In this document: piece after piece, positions 1 through 6,453 of the stretch
How positions within the stretch are numbered: the first letter of the stretch is position 1
How the letters are laid out: each line of letters begins with the position of its first letter
Source: JBCCGE01 sp039029455
GTDB lineage: Bacteria > Pseudomonadota > Gammaproteobacteria > Arenicellales > Poriferihabitantaceae
DNA: 8,741 nucleotides
Assembly (NCBI GenBank): GCA_039029455.1
Contig: JBCCGE010000119.1
Coordinates: 1-8,741 of the forward strand
Direction of reading: 5' to 3'
Position numbers and translations under genes: made by a program
The notes under the pieces: model-generated
Told to the model about the DNA's origin: nothing
Database searches by the model: none
What the model saw: only the letters and a program-made list of their open reading frames with translations

Positions 1-1456
1 ATTGAAGGCACTGCTCAACGAACTGAAAGAAACGCCGCATCAAATATTGTTTATCGACGAGATCCACACCATTATCGGCGCGGGCGCTGCGTCCGGCGGT
101 GTGATGGATGCATCAAACCTGCTGAAACCGATGCTGGCCTCCGGCGAGCTGAAATGTATTGGCTCAACGACGTATCAGGAATATCGGGGAATTTTTGAAA
201 AGGATCGAGCATTGTCCCGGCGCTTCCAGAAAATAGATATTGTCGAACCCACACAGGAGGAAGCGGTTGAGATTCTGAGCGGACTCAAGTCACGATTTGA
301 AGAGCATCACGACGTCAAATACACCCAACCGGCGCTGCGAAGCGCTGTCGAGCTGGCGGCGCGCTATCTGACCGATCGCCAGCTTCCGGATACGGCAATC
401 GATGTGATCGATGAAGCCGGAGCGAAAACGCGATTGATGCCCGCAGAAAAACGCAAGAAAACTGTCGGCGTTAAAGAAATTGAAAACATGATCGCGGACA
501 TCGCGCGCATCCCGCCAAAGCATGTTTCCGCATCCGATCTGAAATCACTGAAAAATCTCGAGCGCGATCTGAAGATGGTCGTGTTTGGTCAGGACGATGC
601 AATCAGTGCTCTGGCGTCGAGCATTAAAATGGCGCGTTCAGGTCTTGGCAACACAGACAAGCCAATCGCATCATTTCTGTTCTCGGGACCGACCGGCGTC
701 GGCAAGACCGAGGTTACCAAGCAACTCGCCTCAACTCTGGGTATCGAATTTATCCGCTTTGACATGTCCGAATACATGGAGCGGCATACTGTGTCTCGAC
801 TCATCGGTGCACCGCCGGGATACGTCGGATTCGATCAGGGCGGTCTGCTGACCGATGCAATCAACAAGCACCCGCACGCGGTGCTGTTGTTCGATGAAAT
901 CGAAAAGGCTCATCCGGATATCTTTAACATCCTGCTGCAGGTTATGGACTACGGCAGTCTGACCGACAACAATGGTCGCAAATCCGATTTTCGAAATGTC
1001 ATCATTGTAATGACGACAAATGCCGGTGCTGAAGTCGCTGCACGCGCATCAATGGGTTTTGTCGAGCAGGATAACACCAGCGATGACATGGGGGCGATCA
1101 AAAAAGCATTTACGCCGGAATTTCGTAACCGTCTGGATTCAATTATCCGTTTTAACGGGCTCGACAGCACAACGATTAAACACGTGGTCCGAAAATTCGT
1201 TCTTGAGCTTGAGCAGCAGCTGGCCGAAAAGCACGTTTCACTTGAACTCGAGAATGAAGCAATAGACTGGCTGGCCGCAAAAGGATACGACTCTGCAATG
1301 GGCGCACGACCCATGGCGAGAGTGGTACAGGAACACATTAAGAGACCTCTGGCCGAAGAGCTTTTATTCGGTCAGTTGTCAAAAGGCGGGTCTGTTGTAG
1401 TGTCTGTGGGTGATGACGACAATCTGGCGTTCGATATCTCGTCCTCTTCACAGTAG
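1..1456 (+). CDS. clpA: ClpA, ATP-dependent Clp protease ATP-binding subunit (5' end missing)
   Basis: AAA+ unfoldase that feeds substrates, including ClpS-delivered N-degron proteins, into the ClpP peptidase in the cytoplasm. The visible 484 residues start inside the first AAA+ domain, at roughly residue 270 of the 758-residue E. coli protein. The N-domain and first Walker A lie outside the window, so the TTG at position 2 is an internal codon, not a start. Numbering from that codon: Walker B of D1 ILFIDE (15-20), sensor-1 region GSTTYQE (54-60), arginine pair RR (73-74), second Walker A GPTGVGKT (229-236), second Walker B LLFDE (295-299), sensor-1 TTNAG (338-342), arginine-finger region FRNRLD (374-379) and sensor-2 GARPM (434-438). 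The ClpP-docking loop tripeptide reads MGF (351-353) where E. coli has IGL. The TAG stop is at 1454-1456. The reading frame is intact to the end. ClpB and ClpC are unlikely, because the D1-D2 junction has no long coiled-coil insertion. Confidence 0.97.
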   Translation, partial: LKALLNELKETPHQILFIDEIHTIIGAGAASGGVMDASNLLKPMLASGELKCIGSTTYQEYRGIFEKDRALSRRFQKIDIVEPTQEEAVEILSGLKSRFEEHHDVKYTQPALRSAVELAARYLTDRQLPDTAIDVIDEAGAKTRLMPAEKRKKTVGVKEIENMIADIARIPPKHVSASDLKSLKNLERDLKMVVFGQDDAISALASSIKMARSGLGNTDKPIASFLFSGPTGVGKTEVTKQLASTLGIEFIRFDMSEYMERHTVSRLIGAPPGYVGFDQGGLLTDAINKHPHAVLLFDEIEKAHPDIFNILLQVMDYGSLTDNNGRKSDFRNVIIVMTTNAGAEVAARASMGFVEQDNTSDDMGAIKKAFTPEFRNRLDSIIRFNGLDSTTIKHVVRKFVLELEQQLAEKHVSLELENEAIDWLAAKGYDSAMGARPMARVVQEHIKRPLAEELLFGQLSKGGSVVVSVGDDDNLAFDISSSSQ

Positions 1457-1721
1457 CAACTGAATCGGAGTTTTCCTGCATTTAAGCACTTTATTCCGCG
1501 GACTGCTGCCGTTTGTTCTGGCGTTAGTCTGAACGCCCGGTGCGGCGCTGAATTCACTGTCTCCGGCACGACTGCTCCAACGTTTTGCCCCACCGTTCTT
1601 CCCCAGCGTCTCACCCAATCGTCTTCCCCGAGAGGCTTCCAGCCAATCAGTTGCGGTAAATCTCTCCGTAGAGTTTTTAATCCCAGCCTTATCCAACACC
1701 CCTTGTCATTATCGTTTTTCG
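1457..1721. other. Gene-free stretch after clpA; no recognisable product
   Basis: No tRNA, rRNA or recognisable protein lies here; in E. coli clpA is followed by a serine tRNA and infA, and neither is visible. The plus strand is pyrimidine-rich. Two overlapping minus-strand open frames cross it: 118 codons from a GTG at 1728, running 85 bases into clpA, and 83 codons from an ATG at 1699. Neither resembles a known family to me, and the longer one has no ribosome binding site. A small perfect hairpin, GGCGTT (1520-1525) with AACGCC (1532-1537) and a 6-base loop, sits 63 bases after the clpA stop. It could help end clpA transcription but has no following T-run. Confidence 0.5.
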
Positions 1722-1750
1722 GCGACACTTGTAGAAATTTGCATTATAGT
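1722..1750 (+). promoter_or_regulatory. Candidate sigma70 promoter for doxX
   Basis: A -35 element GCGACA (1722-1727, 4 of 6 consensus bases) and a -10 element TATAGT (1745-1750, 5 of 6) are separated by exactly 17 bases. This predicts a start near 1757 and a leader of about 100 bases before the doxX ATG. The match and spacing are good, but this is a pattern call only. Confidence 0.55.
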
Positions 1751-1752
1751 TG

Positions 1753-1799
1753 CGTCCGAATGGTCATCCGGCGCACCGATCGCTTGCTCTGATCGGACG
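1753..1799. promoter_or_regulatory. Nested palindromes at the predicted doxX transcription start
   Basis: Three symmetric elements overlap here. An imperfect 16-bp palindrome at 1756-1771 (CCGAATGG/TCATCCGG, 6 of 8 positions symmetric) covers the predicted start site. A perfect 6-bp stem pairs CCGATC (1776-1781) with GATCGG (1791-1796) across a 9-base loop. A perfect 7-bp inverted repeat, CGTCCGA (1753-1759) and TCGGACG (1793-1799), spans both and competes for the same 3' arm. A repressor operator or a leader RNA switch are both possible; the first is more consistent with the start site falling inside the first arm. Confidence 0.35.
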
Positions 1800-1841
1800 T
1801 TCGCACGTACCATTTCACAACGTACAACATATTTCTGATCT

Positions 1842-1846
1842 GGAGG
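1842..1846 (+). promoter_or_regulatory. Shine-Dalgarno sequence of doxX
   Basis: GGAGG lies 10 bases before the ATG at 1857 and fixes that start. It is the strongest ribosome binding site in the window; most neighbouring genes have none. Confidence 0.85.
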
Positions 1847-1856
1847 AATTATAACG

Positions 1857-2231
1857 ATGACATTTTTAAACGGTTTCCAGCAGCAAGCGTATGCACTGAT
1901 GCGAATTGTGACCGGGTTTCTTTTTATATGGCACGGCACGCAAAAGTTTTTCAACTTTCCGGTGGACTTTCCCTACGGTTCTCCCAACGCCTTAATGAGT
2001 GCGGCCGCCGGGATCGAAATAATTGGCGGTGCGCTGGTGATGATTGGACTGCTGACCCGTCCTGCAGCATTTATTTGCAGTGGTACCATGGCGGTTGCCT
2101 ACTGGATGGCCCACGGATCGCAGGCGTTCTGGCCTATAGCAAATGGCGGTGAACTGGCCGCTTTATACTGTTTCGTGTTTCTGTATATCGCGACCCATGG
2201 CGCAGGGATCTGGAGCGTCGACAAGAACTAG
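1857..2231 (+). CDS. DoxX family membrane protein
   Basis: Small integral inner-membrane protein of the DoxX family. Members are tied in a few organisms to thiol or oxidative stress handling or to quinone-linked redox complexes, but no general biochemical role is established. The 124 residues form four hydrophobic segments at about 11-30, 46-66, 69-86 and 99-117, the usual length and topology. Typical family features are the first-helix motif R16...G20...WHGTQKFF (25-32), the second-helix stretch EIIGGALVMIGLLTRPAA (54-71), the FWPIANGGELAALY segment (91-104) and a GAGIWSVD tail (115-122). It has its own promoter candidate and a strong GGAGG site, and it appears monocistronic between clpA and a convergent MFS gene. 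Nothing in the immediate neighbourhood explains its role. Family confidence is high; function is unknown. Confidence 0.9.
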   Translation: MTFLNGFQQQAYALMRIVTGFLFIWHGTQKFFNFPVDFPYGSPNALMSAAAGIEIIGGALVMIGLLTRPAAFICSGTMAVAYWMAHGSQAFWPIANGGELAALYCFVFLYIATHGAGIWSVDKN

Positions 2232-2244
2232 TCGGGTTGATGTC

Positions 2245-2285
2245 TCGTACCGCATGCGGAGCACACTTCTCCATATGCGGTGCGA
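2245..2285. terminator. Strong hairpin in the doxX/MFS convergent gap
   Basis: The arms 2245-2261 and 2269-2285 (core ACCGCAT paired with ATGCGGT, inner GGAG paired with CTCC) form a 17-position stem with one C/A mismatch and two wobble pairs, closed by a 7-base loop. It starts 14 bases after the doxX stop and about 60 bases beyond the MFS stop. Neither side has a proper T-run, so it may act as a bidirectional 3'-end stabiliser or a REP-like palindrome instead of a classical intrinsic terminator. A weaker 7-bp stem (2291-2297 with 2312-2318) running into TTTT follows it and could assist on the plus strand. Confidence 0.6.
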
Positions 2286-2346
2286 CAATTAGCGAGTCCG
2301 GATTTTGGTCAGCTCGTTTTGGGATATGGGCAGGACAACATGCGGG

Positions 2347-3564
2347 TCAGGCCGAACCGGTTTGAGCGTTCAGTCGATTCAGTGGCCTTTCGTTAATAGG
2401 CAGATGGATGAGAGCTGCTATTAACCCGACCACGATACCGGCATACCACATGCCGTCGTAGGATCCTGTCTGATCGTATATCCGTCCTCCCCACCACACG
2501 CCGATAAAGCTGCCGATCTGGTGGCTCAGGAACACGATGCCAAATAACGTCGCCATGTAGCGCACGCCAAACACCTGCGCAACAATCCCTGTCGTCAGCG
2601 GCACCGTTGAAAGCCAGAGAACACCCATCACAGCGGCAAACAGCAGAATGGTAGTGGGCGTTTTCGGAGCCATGAGCAGGCAGGCAATAGCAACGGTTCG
2701 GGCAAAATAGATGAAACTCAGGCTCCAGCGCTTTTGCCATTTCTGGCCGACGATGCCCGACAGTATCGAACCGCCGATATTCATTAACCCGATCAGCGCG
2801 ATGCTGTACGCTCCAATTTTCGGATCCAGGCCGACGTCACGAATGTAGGCTGGATAGTGAACCGAGATGAATGCAACATGGAATCCGCACACGAAAAACC
2901 CGGTGGTGAGCAGCAGATAGCCACGATGTGTCAGCGCTTCGCCCAGAGCTTCGCGCAGGGTTTGGTCGGAGGCGGCCTCGGTGGACTGGGTTGGATCTCC
3001 TGGCAACAGCAGCGCCAGCGGGATCATTATGAGGGTGGCAGCTGATACCAGAACCAGAGCCAGCTGCCATCCGTAGGCGGATATAAAACCCTGGGAGATG
3101 GGCGAAAAAAGCACCTGACCAAATGAACCGGCTGCCGTGCCGAGGCCAAGAATGAAAGAGCGTCGGTCCGGTCCGACCACGCGCACCATAGCGGCCATGG
3201 CAAGGGTAAATGCAGAAAATGCAATCCCCGTTCCCGCCAGCACGCCGCCGGACAAATGAAACCACAGCGGCAGTTCCACCACAGACATACCGTAGACGCC
3301 GGCGAAATACATCAGGGCGCCGGCAACGATGACTTTCACCGGACCGATTTTGTCCGCGAAAGCGCCAGCCATCGGCAGGGCGATACCCCAGAACAGATTC
3401 TGAATGGCCATCGCCAGACCAAACGTTTCCCGGCTCCAGTCCCGGGCTACGGTCATGGGTTCGAGAAACAGGCCAAACGATGAGCGAACGCCGAACCCGA
3501 TTGCTGAGATCAGGCATCCGGCAATGATGACGACCAGAGGCGTTCGCCAGGTGGTGGTAGTCAT
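2347..3564 (-). CDS. Major facilitator superfamily transporter (monocarboxylate/OFA-like)
   Basis: Twelve-helix secondary transporter of the inner membrane, 405 residues, the normal MFS length. The two six-helix halves are joined by a polar loop at about 188-214. The N-terminal SSFGLFLEPM (28-37) followed by DWSRETFGLAMAIQNLFWG (42-60) and the loop 2-3 motif GAFADKIGPVKV (67-78, an MFS motif-A variant) are typical of monocarboxylate-porter/oxalate-formate-antiporter-like MFS proteins. The late GGRIYDQTGSYDGMW (359-373) before the last helix is also characteristic. The substrate cannot be read from sequence; a short-chain organic acid is an inference from the neighbouring crotonase and divergent prpE-like gene. 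It lies 30 bases downstream of the crotonase stop on the same strand and is probably co-transcribed. No Shine-Dalgarno sequence precedes the ATG at 3564, but the residues before helix 1 fit this start. Confidence 0.9.
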   Translation of the reverse strand: MTTTTWRTPLVVIIAGCLISAIGFGVRSSFGLFLEPMTVARDWSRETFGLAMAIQNLFWGIALPMAGAFADKIGPVKVIVAGALMYFAGVYGMSVVELPLWFHLSGGVLAGTGIAFSAFTLAMAAMVRVVGPDRRSFILGLGTAAGSFGQVLFSPISQGFISAYGWQLALVLVSAATLIMIPLALLLPGDPTQSTEAASDQTLREALGEALTHRGYLLLTTGFFVCGFHVAFISVHYPAYIRDVGLDPKIGAYSIALIGLMNIGGSILSGIVGQKWQKRWSLSFIYFARTVAIACLLMAPKTPTTILLFAAVMGVLWLSTVPLTTGIVAQVFGVRYMATLFGIVFLSHQIGSFIGVWWGGRIYDQTGSYDGMWYAGIVVGLIAALIHLPINERPLNRLNAQTGSA

Positions 3565-3594
3565 GATTTTGATGCTTTTGACCGGTTTCGTGGG

Positions 3595-4371
3595 TTAGCG
3601 ATGGGTCCAGACGGGTTTGCGTTTTTCGGCGAAGGCCGCCATGCCCTCTTTTTGATCTTCGGTCGCAAACAGTGCATGAAACTGCCGTCGTTCAAACAGC
3701 AGTCCTTCCGACAGGGATGTCTCGTGTGCCCGGTTGACGCTTTCCTTGCAGATCATCAAAGCAGGCAGGGATTTACCCGCGATTTTTCCGGCGGTTTTCA
3801 TGACGTCGGTCATCAGCTCGTCCGCAGGCACGACCCGTGAGACCAGCCCGCAGCGCTCTGCCTCATCGGCGTCCATCATCCGCCCGCTCAGACACAGCTC
3901 CATCGCTTTCGCCTTGCCGATTGAGCGAATCAGGCGCTGGGTCCCGCCTGCGCCGGGGATGATGCCGAGATTGATTTCCGGCTGACCGAACTGCGCGGTA
4001 TCGGCCGCAATAATGAAATCACACATCATTGCCAGCTCACATCCACCGCCTAAAGCGTATCCGGCAACGGCTGCAATTACGGGTTTTCGGCAGCGCCTTA
4101 CCGCTTCCCAGTTGTCGGTAATGAAATCCTGCTTGTAGCAGTCCATATAGGTTTTGTCTTTCATTTCGACAATATCAGCGCCAGCCGCGAAGGCCTTTTC
4201 GTTGCCGGTAATAACCACTGCGCCGATGCCATCGTCCGATTCAAACCCCTCCAGCGCCTGCGTCAATTCGATCATCAGTTCGCTGGAGAGCGCATTCATC
4301 GCCTTGGGACGATTGAGGGTAATAACGCCAACGGCGCCTTCGGTATCGACGAGAATATTTTGATAGGACAT
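3595..4371 (-). CDS. Enoyl-CoA hydratase (crotonase family)
   Basis: Hydrates trans-2-enoyl-CoA to (S)-3-hydroxyacyl-CoA in beta-oxidation, or a related step in short-chain acyl-CoA degradation; cytoplasmic and normally a hexamer. The 258 residues are full length and collinear with mitochondrial-type short-chain hydratase. Oxyanion-hole elements are AFAAGADI (60-67) and GYALGGGCELA (104-114). Both catalytic glutamates are present, Glu112 in GGGCELA and Glu132 in GQPEINLGIIPGAGGTQRL (129-147), with the 20-residue spacing of the rat enzyme (Glu144/Glu164). Having both glutamates favours a true hydratase over isomerase or hydrolase relatives. It is the first gene of a leftward pair with the MFS transporter and is divergent from the acyl-CoA synthetase. 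The ATG at 4371 has no evident Shine-Dalgarno sequence, but the N-terminus MSYQNILVDTEGAVGVITLN matches the usual family beginning. Confidence 0.93.
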   Translation of the reverse strand: MSYQNILVDTEGAVGVITLNRPKAMNALSSELMIELTQALEGFESDDGIGAVVITGNEKAFAAGADIVEMKDKTYMDCYKQDFITDNWEAVRRCRKPVIAAVAGYALGGGCELAMMCDFIIAADTAQFGQPEINLGIIPGAGGTQRLIRSIGKAKAMELCLSGRMMDADEAERCGLVSRVVPADELMTDVMKTAGKIAGKSLPALMICKESVNRAHETSLSEGLLFERRQFHALFATEDQKEGMAAFAEKRKPVWTHR

Positions 4372-4429
4372 AAGGATGATGATTGCAGTTAGAAGGTTAA
4401 GACAGCACGCCCATTATGAGCGTTGGTCG

Positions 4430-4458
4430 CTGCCACGGATTTGGATATCAGATACAAT
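4430..4458 (+). promoter_or_regulatory. Candidate sigma70 promoter for prpE-like operon
   Basis: A -35 element CTGCCA (4430-4435, 4 of 6 consensus) and a -10 element TACAAT (4453-4458, 5 of 6) have a 17-base spacer. The predicted start is near 4465, giving a leader of about 70 bases that contains the 4481-4507 dyad. It is supported by the sequence match only. Confidence 0.45.
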
Positions 4459-4480
4459 GCCAATTCTATATGAAATAAAA

Positions 4481-4507
4481 AAATCAGCGTCTCAGAGGCG
4501 GTGATTT
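4481..4507. promoter_or_regulatory. 27-bp near-perfect dyad, candidate operator or leader hairpin
   Basis: The sequence is symmetric about A4494. The left arm AAATCAGCGTCTC (4481-4493) mirrors GAGGCGGTGATTT (4495-4507) at 11 of 13 positions; the exceptions are 4487/4501 (G/G) and 4490/4498 (T/G, a wobble in RNA). It ends 28 bases before the ATG of the prpE-like gene, inside its predicted leader. As DNA it suits a dimeric regulator; as RNA it makes a hairpin of 6 plus 5 pairs. Read on the minus strand it is followed by a run of seven T, like an intrinsic terminator facing the crotonase gene. Confidence 0.5.
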
Positions 4508-4535
4508 CTCGCAAAAAAATAAAGTCTCAACACCC

Positions 4536-6440
4536 ATGAGTGAATCAACAACATTCGATCAAGTCTACCGCCACAGCCGGAAAAATCCGCAGGAATTCTG
4601 GGCCGAGGCCGCTGAAAATATTTTCTGGTACAAAAAGTGGGACACAGTGCTCGACGATACGGACAAACCGTTTTATCGATGGTTTACCGGGGGCACCACC
4701 AATGTCTGTTACAACGCCGTTGATCTGCACGTCGAGCAGGGACGGGGCGATCAGCTCGCGATCATCCACGACAGTGCGATTACGGACAGCCAGCAGAAAA
4801 TCACCTATCGTGAACTGCAGCAGCGTGTCGCCCGATTTGCCGGTGCGCTCAGGACCAACGGCGTCGAGAAGGGGGACCGGGTTATTGTTTATATGCCGAT
4901 GGTTCCCGAAGCAGTGATTGCCATGCTCGCGTGCGCGCGTATCGGCGCGGTGCACTCCGTGGTGTTCGGGGGATTTGCCGCAAATGAGCTCGCCGTCAGG
5001 ATCGACGACTGCACGCCGAAACTGATTGTCGCCGCGTCATGTGGTCTGGAACCCGGTCGCGTGGTGGCCTATAAGCCGCTGCTCGATCAGGCTATTGAGC
5101 TTGCCGAGCACAAACCATCGAGCTGCCTCATCATGCAGCGTCCGCAGGAAACTGCCTCAATGATTGACGGTCGCGACGTGGATCTGAACGATGCCTTGCA
5201 GGCGGCGGAGGATGCCGACTGCGTGGAGGTGGCCGCAACCGATCCACTGTATATCCTCTATACCTCAGGTACCACCGGACAACCTAAAGGCGTCGTTCGC
5301 GACACTGCAGGCGGGATTATCTCGCTGAAATGGTCGATGCCAAACATTTACAACTCAAATCCCGGGGATGTGTACTGGGCAGCGTCCGACGTCGGCTGGG
5401 TCGTGGGCCATTCGTATATCGTCTACGCACCGCTGTTCAACGGCAACACCACAATTGTGTTCGAGGGCAAACCCGTAGGCACGCCCGATCCCGGCGTGTT
5501 CTGGCGCATTATTTCGGAACACAACGTCAAGGTTTTGTTCACAGCACCGACGGCATTTCGGGCGATCAAGAAAGAAGACCCCAATGGCGAGTATCTGCAA
5601 AAATACGACATCAGTTGTCTTGATTCGCTGTTCCTGGCCGGGGAGCGCACCGATCCCGATACGCTGAGCTGGGCGACGGACAAACTGGGCGTGCCGATTA
5701 TTGATCACTGGTGGCAGACCGAGACCGGCTGGTCGATCTGCTCTAACTGCCTTGGTATTGAAATGCTGCCGATCAAAAACGGGTCGCCAACACGACCTGT
5801 TCCCGGTTGGGAACTGCTGGTGCTGGATGATGACGGCAATGAAGTTGAAAGCGGTGAAATCGGTTCACTGGTGGCGCGACTGCCGCTGCCTCCCGGGACC
5901 TTTCCGACGCTGTGGAACGCACGGCAGCGTCACTTTGATTCGTATCTGAGTCGTTTCGACGGATTTTATGAAACCGGTGACGCGGGCTTTATCGACGAAG
6001 ACGGTTACGTCTTTGTGATGTCGCGAACAGACGATGTTATCAATGTTGCGGGGCATCGCCTGTCGACTGGCGCAATCGAAGAAGTGCTGGCATCCCATCC
6101 CGACGTTGCCGAATGCGCGGTGATGGGTGTCAACGACGATCTCAAAGGCGAGCTGCCGGTGGGTTGCCTGGTGCTGAATTCGGGTGTTGAACGCGATGAC
6201 GCTGAAATTGTCACTGAGTGCATCAGGCTCGTGCGCGAACAGATCGGTCCGGTGGCGGCGTTCAAACTGGCCACGGTGGTGAAAAGACTGCCGAAAACAC
6301 GCTCCGGAAAAATCCTTCGCGGAACCATGAAAAAGATCGCTGACAATACTGAATGGAAAATGCCAGCAACCATCGACGATCCGGCGATCCTGGACGAAAT
6401 CACAGAATCGCTTCAGGGACTCGGCTACGCCAAAGGCTAA
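4536..6440 (+). CDS. prpE: Propionyl-CoA synthetase-like short-chain acyl-CoA synthetase (PrpE/ACSS3 type)
   Basis: AMP-forming ligase that activates a short-chain acid, probably propionate, to its CoA thioester in the cytoplasm. The 634 residues carry the ANL-superfamily motifs in order: TSGTTGQPKG (243-252, ATP loop), GWVVGHSY (287-294), WWQTETGW (392-399), YETGD (478-482, adenylate binding), hinge SRTDDVINVAGHRLS (496-510) and PKTRSGK with the adenylation-step lysine K592. In acetyl-CoA synthetase the pocket reads GWVTGHSY with a valine in the LGSVGEP segment. Here these positions are Val290 and Ala368 (LAGERTD), changes that widen the pocket toward propionate. The segment GERTD and the LPLPPGT...YLSRF region (449-474) resemble vertebrate ACSS3 more than E. 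coli PrpE. No Shine-Dalgarno sequence precedes the ATG. It is first in a likely operon with the two genes downstream. K592 is a plausible target of reversible lysine acylation, as known for Acs and PrpE. Acetate or butyrate activation cannot be excluded. Confidence 0.88.
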   Translation: MSESTTFDQVYRHSRKNPQEFWAEAAENIFWYKKWDTVLDDTDKPFYRWFTGGTTNVCYNAVDLHVEQGRGDQLAIIHDSAITDSQQKITYRELQQRVARFAGALRTNGVEKGDRVIVYMPMVPEAVIAMLACARIGAVHSVVFGGFAANELAVRIDDCTPKLIVAASCGLEPGRVVAYKPLLDQAIELAEHKPSSCLIMQRPQETASMIDGRDVDLNDALQAAEDADCVEVAATDPLYILYTSGTTGQPKGVVRDTAGGIISLKWSMPNIYNSNPGDVYWAASDVGWVVGHSYIVYAPLFNGNTTIVFEGKPVGTPDPGVFWRIISEHNVKVLFTAPTAFRAIKKEDPNGEYLQKYDISCLDSLFLAGERTDPDTLSWATDKLGVPIIDHWWQTETGWSICSNCLGIEMLPIKNGSPTRPVPGWELLVLDDDGNEVESGEIGSLVARLPLPPGTFPTLWNARQRHFDSYLSRFDGFYETGDAGFIDEDGYVFVMSRTDDVINVAGHRLSTGAIEEVLASHPDVAECAVMGVNDDLKGELPVGCLVLNSGVERDDAEIVTECIRLVREQIGPVAAFKLATVVKRLPKTRSGKILRGTMKKIADNTEWKMPATIDDPAILDEITESLQGLGYAKG

Positions 6441-6453
6441 TTCGACAGATACT

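Larger units (their letters stand above)
4372..4535. promoter_or_regulatory. Divergent regulatory region between crotonase and prpE-like genes
   Basis: This 164-base gap must hold the promoters of both directions. The plus-strand promoter candidate and the dyad are listed separately. For the leftward genes the best -10 look-alike is CATAAT on the minus strand (4418-4413), but no acceptable -35 lies at proper distance, so I do not call it. Two A7T tracts, at 4477-4484 and 4513-4520, lie 36 bases apart on either side of the dyad and may bend the DNA. Confidence 0.55.

Noticed and set aside
2..4. TTG at position 2 as the start of clpA
   Set aside because: The protein begins in the middle of the first AAA+ domain, so the gene continues upstream of the window.
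949..1338. 129-codon minus-strand frame inside clpA
   Set aside because: Serine-rich shadow of the conserved clpA coding frame; no domain of its own.
1490..1525. Minus-strand resemblance to the 16S rRNA 530-loop (cagcag..ccgcgg..aataa)
   Set aside because: The match is short and interrupted, and the flanking sequence does not follow 16S rRNA; taken as chance.
1372..1728. 118-codon minus-strand frame starting with GTG at 1728 as a real gene
   Set aside because: No recognisable domain, no ribosome binding site, antisense overlap with clpA, and a second open frame in the same region in another phase. It is kept only as a finding.
2837..3517. 226-codon minus-strand frame within the MFS gene
   Set aside because: Out-of-phase frame rich in Arg, Ser and His without hydrophobic segments or domain; the overlapping frame is a clear 12-helix transporter.
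4413..4418. CATAAT on the minus strand as the crotonase promoter -10
   Set aside because: Good -10 look-alike, but no -35 with 16-18 base spacing and no extended -10 TG.
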